64,000 bases of DNA from contig NZ_WKJK01000002.1 in NCBI RefSeq assembly GCF_009674535.1, positions 124,001 to 188,000 of the forward strand, written 5' to 3'. A program made the translations under genes and the position numbers. The notes below the pieces were generated by a model. The model was not told where the DNA came from, made no database searches, and was given only the letters and a program-made list of their open reading frames with translations. Position 1 is the first letter of the stretch; every line of letters starts with the position of its first letter. Positions 34,669 through 41,319 of the stretch are shown here, one piece after another. The DNA is from Duganella guangzhouensis (GTDB lineage Bacteria > Pseudomonadota > Gammaproteobacteria > Burkholderiales > Burkholderiaceae_D).

Positions 34669-35784
34669 ATGAGGAAAAAGTGCTGTACGATGCAAACAAT
34701 CCCTTCTCCCAAATTCCCCATGAACTCTTGCTTGAAGTTGCTTGGCGCAATGACCGGATTCGTGCTTTCCGCCTCCGTTAGCGCAGGCAGTGCGGAAAGT
34801 GCCATCGCTGGCCTGACGGAAATTTATACATTCCCTCTCTGCGCCGGTGACAGCGTTTTTGCAAGCCGCGCGGTGATTGCTGATGACGGCCATGCACTCG
34901 CACTGCAATGTCCCAACGGCCACGTGAGCGTTTGGGAAGAAGGCAAGCAAGAAGTGAAAGATGTGGGGCAAACAGCGCTTTTCCGCACCGCCGTCAGTCT
35001 TGGTTTTATCCCGGCCAACTTACACTGCGGCGCCCCCGCCCCTGACATGCCGCCTGACGAAGATTGCGATGTCATCGACCATACGGCCGACTGGTCTGCG
35101 TATGTCGTCAAATATCTGGGCGGCACCTATAGCGTGGTCAGCTTGGCCGAGAAATCGCCCCATCCATTAGAGGCCGTTTATTCCGGCGCCGTGTTACTCC
35201 CCCGCTCCGGCCCTGCTAGCAAGGTCGTGATGGGGACCAGAGGTGATGATAAAAAACTCGAAATCCGTCACTTGAAAGCATGGTCTGCAACGCCATTCAT
35301 CTCGCTACCAATCCGACGCGCACTCCTGCAAGGTACGGAAACTTCGGTGAACCACATTTCCTACTCAAATGCGTTTGACCTCGTCATCGTTGGCTGCGGC
35401 GGAAACTTTATCTATTTTGAAGATGATGTGACAGCGGTTCGCGCCTACAGCCCAGACGGCACAGAGCGCTGGACCATACGTCAACATTTGAAAAAACCAG
35501 CCACCAGCGAAGGCCTGCACGCAGGCTTTACCAGCCTCAATATTCGCGTACAACCATTCCTCCAGGGACGCTATGCAACCGTAGCATCAGACGGAGAGCG
35601 CTCGACGTTTGACATCATCGATCTACAGACAGGAAAGATCCTGGGCTCTTCGGCCGGCTACCCAATCGCAGTCGCCGCAACGGCAGCCCGCATACTGGTG
35701 CGGGACAATTCCGGCCAACTGAAATTGATCGACGCCGGACCGTTTATCAAGGCAGCGACAAAAAGCAAAAAGCCCAACCTGTAA
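34669..35784 (+). CDS. Exported protein of unknown function, beta-propeller-like
   Basis: Up to 371 residues. A signal peptide begins at the third in-frame Met (MNSCLKLLGAMTGFVLSASVSA), so the true start may be 34690 or 34720; no good ribosome site decides it. The mature part has repeated strands with Asp-Gly turns (VIADDGHALALQCPNGHVSVWEEG, DGERSTFDIIDLQTGKILGSS) suggesting a WD40/PQQ-like propeller, and three or four cysteines. It is the only gene between tRNA-Asn copy 1 and a truncated tRNA copy, so it is probably an islet cargo gene. Confidence 0.6.
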   Translation: MRKKCCTMQTIPSPKFPMNSCLKLLGAMTGFVLSASVSAGSAESAIAGLTEIYTFPLCAGDSVFASRAVIADDGHALALQCPNGHVSVWEEGKQEVKDVGQTALFRTAVSLGFIPANLHCGAPAPDMPPDEDCDVIDHTADWSAYVVKYLGGTYSVVSLAEKSPHPLEAVYSGAVLLPRSGPASKVVMGTRGDDKKLEIRHLKAWSATPFISLPIRRALLQGTETSVNHISYSNAFDLVIVGCGGNFIYFEDDVTAVRAYSPDGTERWTIRQHLKKPATSEGLHAGFTSLNIRVQPFLQGRYATVASDGERSTFDIIDLQTGKILGSSAGYPIAVAATAARILVRDNSGQLKLIDAGPFIKAATKSKKPNL

Positions 35785-35805
35785 GGATTGGATTTTTCTT
35801 GATTC

Positions 35806-35850
35806 TGGCTCCCCGACCTGGACTCGAACCAGGGACCTGGGGATTAACAG
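35806..35850 (-). repeat. Truncated tRNA-Asn 3' half (att-like), anticodon-loop break
   Basis: Forty-five nt match the 3' end of tRNA-Asn including CCA with one mismatch at 35840. Identity stops exactly at the first base of the anticodon loop. A degenerate version of the tRNA terminator lies just below it (35765-35798). Interpreted as the displaced end of a tRNA gene after integration. Confidence 0.88.
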
Positions 35851-35895
35851 AACGTCAGAAAAATCGTCACTACCATCACAAGGAAGCAGCATTTA

Positions 35896-37311
35896 ATGTC
35901 ACCCCAGTACAGTGCGCAAATCAATGCAAAAATCTATAACTCTGGTCCTGCCCTTTTTGAGGCTGTGCGTGCCGTAGTCATCGAACATGCCACGGCCGAC
36001 AGCGTGATCAGTGTCCACAAGAACAATCAGCAAAAGTTGGTCCGTGAAGTCGAAAACGTACTGACTCAAGCAATTTCGAGGAACGTCAGCCACCACGAAC
36101 TTTGGCAAGTCATGTGGCAGCGCATTGTCTATGCCGGAACGCTTTCGCGGAAGGCCAACGCTGAAATCAAAAGCATGCAGGCCTTGATCCCGTTATTCCG
36201 CGACCTAGAAAATTACCAGCCAGGACGCTATGTATTCGATGAAGGCGAGTGGAATACCTTCTCCGACTACTGGAAGCAGCGACTACCAAAGGATAAGCAG
36301 GCAAGCTGGATTCAGCTGTCCAAGGCAGATCGTAACTGGAATCCGGCCGCCCATTTTGCCAATGCAAAAACAACGCCGGAAGTCTGGAAAGTCCTCACGA
36401 AAGATAATGCCAGCTATCCGGGCCTGAGATTTTCCGCCTTACGCCATAAGATTAAGCGCTATTACAACGTCGCCGCACAGCTGCACGGCGATAGTCAGCG
36501 CGGAGGCAATCCACTGGACCACTTTATGGATGGCTACCAATTCAGCCAGGAACACAAAATTGGCCAGGCATGGATTCAAGAACGGCACGCACTGGGCTTG
36601 GTGCAAGCACGCTTCGAAGCTTTACTGGGCAATATGACTGCCCTGCACACGATGATGGATCTGGGCCTGAAAACCATCAAACCTGATCGCGTCATGACCT
36701 ATCTATTTTCGCAGTTAGGCTGGTTGCAAACCTTGCCACCAAGCCTAACCAAGGAAGAAGTGTTGGCTGTTTATACCAAGCTCAACGTGGTCGAGGAAAT
36801 GACTAATCGTGCCGACGTATTTGCCGCTAGCCTTGAAAAGAAGGGGTATGCGCAGGCTCATCGCCTGCTCGATATCTGGCTGGTCAAATATGGGCAAGAA
36901 CCGGAACCCGACTTCGGGATTACCGTGAATCTGCAAAGCCGTGGCAAGGGTATTCGCGGGCTGATGGAATCGCTCACCGTTAATCATACGGCAGATCAGA
37001 TCGACGCACAGGAGGCTGCTCAGCGATGGCCGATGGCCGATTTTTCAAGAATCGACGTAAAAGCACTGAACGAGGCCATGCCAAAGAATAGAGCAGCGAG
37101 GCGTTCTCCCCGGATCATGACGCGAGAGCAAGCCGAAAAAGTCTTTTACGAACATTGGAAGAAGGCGTATGCCGAGCTGCCCCATATTTATCCGAGCCGG
37201 GAACAAGGTATCGCGAATGCTCCCAAGGAAGCCATCCTACGCCTGATCAAACGCGGCGTAGATCCTGATGAGGCGTTCCGGCAAGTACTCGACCTCGAGC
37301 GCGACGACTGA
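35896..37311 (+). CDS. Unknown 471-residue protein, islet cargo
   Basis: A 471-residue soluble protein, no signal peptide or TM; AAGGA lies 10 nt before the ATG. The N-terminal 120 residues are mostly helical. A segment near residue 260 (GLKTIKPDRVMTYLFSQLGWL, with NRADVFAASL later) recalls the KPDR helix of HhH-GPD-like DNA-binding folds, but the resemblance is short. The C-terminus has REQAEKVFYEHWKKAYAELPHIYPSREQGI. I recognise no family. Its position alone between two tRNA att-like fragments suggests a transferred gene, possibly a single-gene defence function. Confidence 0.7.
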   Translation: MSPQYSAQINAKIYNSGPALFEAVRAVVIEHATADSVISVHKNNQQKLVREVENVLTQAISRNVSHHELWQVMWQRIVYAGTLSRKANAEIKSMQALIPLFRDLENYQPGRYVFDEGEWNTFSDYWKQRLPKDKQASWIQLSKADRNWNPAAHFANAKTTPEVWKVLTKDNASYPGLRFSALRHKIKRYYNVAAQLHGDSQRGGNPLDHFMDGYQFSQEHKIGQAWIQERHALGLVQARFEALLGNMTALHTMMDLGLKTIKPDRVMTYLFSQLGWLQTLPPSLTKEEVLAVYTKLNVVEEMTNRADVFAASLEKKGYAQAHRLLDIWLVKYGQEPEPDFGITVNLQSRGKGIRGLMESLTVNHTADQIDAQEAAQRWPMADFSRIDVKALNEAMPKNRAARRSPRIMTREQAEKVFYEHWKKAYAELPHIYPSREQGIANAPKEAILRLIKRGVDPDEAFRQVLDLERDD

Positions 37312-37331
37312 TCCCGGCTACCTCGCCCGCC

Positions 37332-37352
37332 GCCCACTATGCCCAAATAAAC
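37332..37352 (+). repeat. 21-bp repeat beside tRNA-Asn, copy 1
   Basis: GCCCACTATG-C-CCAAATAAAC, one mismatch to the identical copies at 41104-41124 and 50576-50596. Each copy lies 62-171 bp below a tRNA-Asn 3' end, so it marks the ancestral 3' flank of this tRNA. Confidence 0.7.
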
Positions 37353-37523
37353 TGCCCCAGGCAGCCGGAAGCCAGCCCAGCGAGAGCGGTCATAGTGTCG
37401 CCCTCCCCGGACCAGCCATACGGCCAGCGGACTCCAGCCCCCCAGTCCCGATATGGCTCCAAAACGAAAAAAGGGGCTACACACCGAAGCATGTAACCCC
37501 CTGATTCTGTACTACTAAAATTC

Positions 37524-37568
37524 TGGCTCCCCGACCTGGACTCGAACCAGGGACCTGCGGATTAACAG
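37524..37568 (-). repeat. Truncated tRNA-Asn 3' half (att-like), anticodon-loop break
   Basis: Forty-five nt identical to the 3' end of the intact tRNA-Asn genes, ending at the same anticodon-loop base as the fragment at 35806-35850. The 485-bp gene-free stretch 37312-37796 otherwise holds a 21-bp flank repeat, a weak hairpin near 37469-37500 and an AT-rich promoter region for the next gene. Confidence 0.92.
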
Positions 37569-37796
37569 AAAGAAGCTCCGGCCAGCTGATGGGCACCAAG
37601 TAGAAGAAACGCAACGAGTTTTCTAGCCCATGCCGATCTGCTTCAGTTGAAGATTCCTTACTGTTACGCCTCCTTGCTAAATTGGCTAAAATTTTACCTA
37701 GAATATTGCAATTAGTTATCTTTAAGATGCATATAGTCATCATTGTGGATGATATGATATTCAGATAGATGAACTGCGGTCTTGAATGCTTAGAGG

Positions 37797-38057
37797 ATGA
37801 AAAAGCCTCTCCCTACCAGCGCCAAAGACACGTTTAGCCAGAACATCGGCTTGGTGCCTCACGTGAAAAATCTATCCCAAGAAAAGCTTGCCGAGATGGC
37901 CAATCTGCACCGGATGTATGTGGGTCAGATCGAGCGTGGTGACGTGACGCCAACCTTAGAGGCGGCAGAGCGAGTAGCGCAATCACTAGATTTGGAGCTA
38001 TGGGAAGTATTACAGCCGGGATTTAGTCTGGATGCCGTGATCAAGCAGGAACGCTAA
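37797..38057 (+). CDS. Small XRE-family HTH regulator
   Basis: Eighty-six residues forming a single Cro/CI-type helix-turn-helix: KNLSQEKLAEMANLHRMYVGQIERGDVTPTLEAAERVAQSL. It resembles controller (C) proteins of mobile cassettes. AGAGG directly abuts the ATG, so spacing is poor. The first helix (FSQNIGLVPHV) lacks the usual Arg-rich pattern. It precedes the DUF4062 gene by 60 nt in the same direction and may control the cassette. Confidence 0.75.
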   Translation: MKKPLPTSAKDTFSQNIGLVPHVKNLSQEKLAEMANLHRMYVGQIERGDVTPTLEAAERVAQSLDLELWEVLQPGFSLDAVIKQER

Positions 38058-38117
38058 TTTCAATACAAGCGTTTTCGAGCCCGCATAGCAAATCCACAAC
38101 TCATAAATATCTTTGCA

Positions 38118-39236
38118 ATGCCTAAGACCGAACAAGTTCTCAGTATATTTCTGGCAAGCCCTAGTGATGTTGGGGGTGAGCGCGACCTCGTTGACGTATT
38201 CGTGAGTGAATGGAATAACCTATGGAGTGAAGACATCGGTGTTCATCTCCGGTTAGTCAGATGGGAAACGCATACTTATCCTGCCGTCGGCGCGGACGGG
38301 CAAGATGTAATCAATACACAGATCGGAGAGGAATATGACGTATTTCTCGGGATAATGTGGAAGCGATTTGGTACCCCTACGGGTAGAGCTGCATCAGGGA
38401 CCGTTGAGGAGTTCGAACGTGCATTGGCACGATATCGGATAAGTGGGGTCCCACAGCTGATGTTCTACTTCAAAAAAGTGGATTCGAACGCCGACGTCGA
38501 AGCCTCACAGTTGGAAGCAATTCAACAATTTCGCAGCAAACTGGCGAAAGATGGCCTCCTGTACTGCGAGTTTTCACATCCCGAACAATTCGGTCAACTA
38601 GTCAGGGTACACTTGACACGCCATATTCAAGGGTGGGCGAAGCGCCACCGTGAGCTCGTCGTAACACCTCAGAATACGAAAGATGAGTTGAAAGACCGGT
38701 ATAACAGCTATTTACATAGCATCAAAACTCAAAGTATCGCCCTCCCAGCGATCATTAAGCAATTTGCAAAAATTCATCTCACATATATTACCGCCAACAG
38801 CCGCAGGGCAGCGCAAGCGCGCGCGATGACCAATGAAACCCCAGATATTGTCTGGAAGTTATCCTTAATCGAAATGACGAATGAGATGGTCGAATATGCA
38901 GATGCTGCCGAAAATTTCGAAGCTACCTTCATCTCTGCATTCTCCATTTTCATCGAAGGTGTTTTAGGAGCTGGAGCGATCTCCATTGCATTTCCCGACA
39001 TCAAAACTAAATCATTGAATCAGACGCTCACGGATCTTCGTAGAAAACTGCATCCAGTTTATAGATCAACAGGGGAGTATATTGACCAGCTTGCTAAAGT
39101 AACGCCGAAGCTAAGCGGGGTCATGTTGACGACCAATGAACGCATTCTCGCAGCACAGAGAAAATTCCGGGAACATGTAAGATTCGGCGAACGTCTACTA
39201 CTTGAATCGGAAAAATTATTCAACAGCAAGCGATGA
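38118..39236 (+). CDS. DUF4062-domain protein
   Basis: A 372-residue protein. Residues about 6-110 match DUF4062: VLSIFLASPSDVGGERDLVDVFV, then IGEEYDVFLGIMWKRFGTPTGRAASGTVEEFERAL. This domain is a Rossmann/TIR-related fold often found at the N-terminus of defence and signalling proteins. The C-terminal half (190-372) is helical with a hydrophobic stretch near FISAFSIFIEGVLGAGAISIAF that could be membrane-active. No NTPase domain follows, unlike many DUF4062 proteins. The next gene, a trypsin-like protease, starts 25 nt later, so the two likely work together. Confidence 0.8.
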   Translation: MPKTEQVLSIFLASPSDVGGERDLVDVFVSEWNNLWSEDIGVHLRLVRWETHTYPAVGADGQDVINTQIGEEYDVFLGIMWKRFGTPTGRAASGTVEEFERALARYRISGVPQLMFYFKKVDSNADVEASQLEAIQQFRSKLAKDGLLYCEFSHPEQFGQLVRVHLTRHIQGWAKRHRELVVTPQNTKDELKDRYNSYLHSIKTQSIALPAIIKQFAKIHLTYITANSRRAAQARAMTNETPDIVWKLSLIEMTNEMVEYADAAENFEATFISAFSIFIEGVLGAGAISIAFPDIKTKSLNQTLTDLRRKLHPVYRSTGEYIDQLAKVTPKLSGVMLTTNERILAAQRKFREHVRFGERLLLESEKLFNSKR

Positions 39237-39261
39237 GGTTGGGAATTTTAATTCGACCACT

Positions 39262-39999
39262 ATGAATCAAACCGTAACGCCAGACGCACTAGCAAGACTA
39301 TCTCTATCAGTTCACCCGCTTGTATTTGAAACTGGGCATGCCGATTATCCATACTCGACGCTTGGCACAGTATTTCTAGTTGGCTACGAAGGAAAAATAT
39401 ACGCTATTACAACTAGGCATGGTCTTAATCCAGATAATCCAAGCCCTATATGTATTTATCCTTCTAACACCTCCCTCAAATTATTGCCTTTAGATAATGT
39501 CTTTTATGTTTCCACAGCGGACTCTCAGGAGCATTTTGTAGATTTAGCCATCATTGAAATAGCTGCATCTGCTGCGCAAGATATCGATTTGTCTCAAACA
39601 ACAATTATCAACATTGAGCGTGCCGTGATTCCCGATTGGGAATTTGAGGTGAGCGATATGGATTTCTTCGTCATTGGCTATCCAAGTGAGCGCTCCGATA
39701 TAGATTATGAGTCTGAAGAGATTAACACAGAGGTCGCCATACTATTTGGCACCTATGCTGGGGATTCAGACCATGCGCATCTTTACCGTTTGCAAATCAA
39801 AAACGCGGAAGACTTTAAAGATTTTAACGGATTCAGTGGTAGCCCTGTGTTCATGTGGTATCGGACCGAAGGAAACCTCCCAATCCCGATATTGTGCGGC
39901 ATGGCACTACAAGGGACTGTGAACAGTAAGTTGATTCACTTTTTACCTATAGAAATCATAATCCACGCCCTGAAGATCAAGAGACAAAAGCACGAATAG
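39262..39999 (+). CDS. Trypsin-like serine protease, cytoplasmic
   Basis: A 245-residue S1-type protease with no signal peptide. The triad can be placed: His53 (AITTRHG), Asp94 (FVDLAIIEI) and Ser194 (NGFSGSPVF, the GxSGSP box). ATG 39262 is used; an in-frame TTG at 39202 overlaps the DUF4062 gene. Cytoplasmic trypsin-fold proteases are known effectors in several bacterial defence systems. Linked to DUF4062 upstream and FRG downstream. Substrate unknown. Confidence 0.8.
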   Translation: MNQTVTPDALARLSLSVHPLVFETGHADYPYSTLGTVFLVGYEGKIYAITTRHGLNPDNPSPICIYPSNTSLKLLPLDNVFYVSTADSQEHFVDLAIIEIAASAAQDIDLSQTTIINIERAVIPDWEFEVSDMDFFVIGYPSERSDIDYESEEINTEVAILFGTYAGDSDHAHLYRLQIKNAEDFKDFNGFSGSPVFMWYRTEGNLPIPILCGMALQGTVNSKLIHFLPIEIIIHALKIKRQKHE

Positions 40000-40097
40000 G
40001 CAACGGATGCTTTACCATAGTTGAACCAGAAACGTAGATGAACTATGTGATCCCGCGAAGAATATAAAGTCAATTTGTCATAATAGCTAATTCCATC

Positions 40098-40898
40098 ATG
40101 GCCGAGAATATAAAACACTTTGAAGACATCAACGAATTTTGGAACACCTACCTTGCCATCGGAGCTGGCCACAACGGACCTCCGTTACTATTCCGTGGTG
40201 TGTCCAACGTCGCTCACGAACTCATACCAGCACTAGGCAGGCCAAAAGAGCACATGATTGACCAGAGCATCGATATGATAGAAATGAAGATGATGAGCGA
40301 GTTCAAACGCCTGTCAATGCCTGTGCTGGATATAAAGCCTGAGACAGATTGGGAGTGGCTCTTTTTGGCTCAGCACTATGGACTCCCTACGAGGTTACTA
40401 GATTGGTCAACGAACCCTTTAGTAGCATTGTACTTTGCTGTTGAACATCATGACGACAAGGACGGAGTTGTGAACTATCTGTCGCATCTGATTGCTGACG
40501 ACTACGCCGAGTTTGACCCTTACACTGCTGACATCCGTAAGGGCACAAAAGGAATTTTGCAGATAATCGCCCTACAGCCATCACAAGGCGTGGTCGTTTT
40601 CGTGCGGCCGCAATACAAAGATGTTCGTTACCTCAATCAACGGTCGATCTTCTCATGCCCAGCAAATCCAGTAGAACCGCTTGCGATTGAAGGGATGGAA
40701 AAACTGGTCATCAGAGGTGAATGGAAGCATGAGCTTCGCAAACGTCTAAGAGCCCTTGGTGTGTCGGCATCCTTCATCTATCCAGGTATCTCAGGCGTTG
40801 CCCAGGAAGTGAAGACTTTTGAACATCATCGGTACGCTCAAGGACGAGCTAAAACTATCACAGCAATGTTAGAACTCCCACCGCTCAATCAGCTTTGA
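40098..40898 (+). CDS. FRG-domain protein
   Basis: A 266-residue protein with an FRG domain. LLFRGVSN at about 30-37 gives the family name motif. EWLFLAQHYGLPTRLLDWSTNPLVALYFAVEHH at about 85-117 is the strongly conserved central block. FRG proteins are abundant in defence islands and phage-related regions; the biochemical activity is not firmly known. It starts 98 nt after the protease gene, the last gene of the cassette. Confidence 0.88.
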   Translation: MAENIKHFEDINEFWNTYLAIGAGHNGPPLLFRGVSNVAHELIPALGRPKEHMIDQSIDMIEMKMMSEFKRLSMPVLDIKPETDWEWLFLAQHYGLPTRLLDWSTNPLVALYFAVEHHDDKDGVVNYLSHLIADDYAEFDPYTADIRKGTKGILQIIALQPSQGVVVFVRPQYKDVRYLNQRSIFSCPANPVEPLAIEGMEKLVIRGEWKHELRKRLRALGVSASFIYPGISGVAQEVKTFEHHRYAQGRAKTITAMLELPPLNQL

Positions 40899-41034
40899 TG
40901 CACTAGATCAAGCCGCCCTATTAAGCGAGACGGCAATCAAGCTCGTTGATGGTAAAGGGATTGCACTGCTAAGCGATACCGATTGGCTTGATACTAGAGC
41001 CAAAAAGTTGACAGCTTTTCTTTGGTCGTCCTAA
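40873..41034 (+). pseudogene. Possible remnant of a gene 3' end
   Basis: An open stretch of 53 codons without a start codon ends in TAA at 41032-41034. It reads ALDQAALLSETAIKLVDGKG, later WLDTRAKKLTAFLWSS, which looks protein-like in composition. It overlaps the end of the FRG gene in another frame. Probably the stump of a gene cut by islet formation, but chance cannot be excluded at this length. The rest of 40899-41186 is the 21-bp repeat and the tRNA terminator. Confidence 0.3.
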
Positions 41035-41103
41035 GCCCACCTGCGCGCCTCCCTGACGCGCAAGCGCAGCCCAAGGGGTGCAAGCACGAGAGCGTTCGCT
41101 GCG

Positions 41104-41124
41104 GCCCACTATGCGCAAATAAAC
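41104..41124 (+). repeat. 21-bp repeat beside tRNA-Asn, copy 2
   Basis: GCCCACTATGCGCAAATAAAC, identical to 50576-50596. The similarity extends through the terminator up to the tRNA in both places (about 80 bp), so tRNA plus 3' flank were duplicated together. Confidence 0.85.
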
Positions 41125-41131
41125 GCGCCCT

Positions 41132-41166
41132 AAAACGCAAAAACCCAACCGGGTTATGGCTGGGTT
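41132..41166 (-). terminator. Terminator of tRNA-Asn copy 2
   Basis: Arms 41142-41150 and 41158-41166 (one mismatch), followed on the minus strand by TTTTTGCGTTTTA. Confidence 0.8.
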
Positions 41167-41186
41167 CTTGGCATGCTACTGTATTC

Positions 41187-41262
41187 TGGCTCCCCGACCT
41201 GGACTCGAACCAGGGACCTGCGGATTAACAGTCCGTCGCTCTACCGACTGAGCTATCAGGGA
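41187..41262 (-). tRNA. tRNA-Asn(GTT), intact copy 2
   Basis: Identical in sequence to copy 1, with CCA. A TATAAT promoter element lies just upstream on the minus strand. This is the likely integration target: its 3' half equals the displaced 45-nt fragments at 37524 and 35806. Confidence 0.97.
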
Positions 41263-41290
41263 ATTGAGGGCCGCATTATATACGGCCCCG

Positions 41291-41310
41291 GTTCAGCTGC
41301 CTAGCTGAAC
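41291..41310. terminator. Hairpin downstream of the TonB receptor gene
   Basis: Inverted repeat GTTCAGCT-GCCT-AGCTGAAC, 9 nt after the receptor's stop codon and just above the tRNA promoter. There is no T-run, so it may only protect the 3' end or terminate weakly. Confidence 0.4.
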
Positions 41311-41319
41311 GACGATTTA

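Larger units (their letters stand above)
35851..37523. mobile_element. Islet 1 between two 45-nt tRNA-Asn half-repeats
   Basis: The 1.67-kb segment is bounded by tRNA-Asn 3' halves at 35806-35850 and 37524-37568, which break at the same nucleotide. It holds one long gene and a GC-rich non-coding tail. No integrase is present, so it was either mobilised in trans or has lost its recombinase. Confidence 0.55.
37569..41186. mobile_element. Islet 2: HTH-DUF4062-protease-FRG cassette in tRNA-Asn
   Basis: The segment lies between the intact tRNA-Asn at 41187-41262 and the displaced 45-nt tRNA 3' half at 37524-37568. Genes are distinctly AT-richer than the core. This fits integration into the tRNA gene with the element restoring its 3' half. 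No integrase gene is seen. Confidence 0.6.

Noticed and set aside
35623-35892. Minus-strand frame with RSLVRVQVGEPE
   Set aside because: Also a tRNA-derived artefact, antisense to a better-supported gene.
37477-37743. Minus-strand 88-codon frame containing PQVPGSSPGRGA
   Set aside because: It is the translated tRNA-Asn 3' fragment, a common false ORF at tRNA genes.
41022-41228. Plus-strand frame ending WLPDLDSNQGPAD
   Set aside because: Translation across the antisense of tRNA-Asn copy 2; classic spurious ORF.
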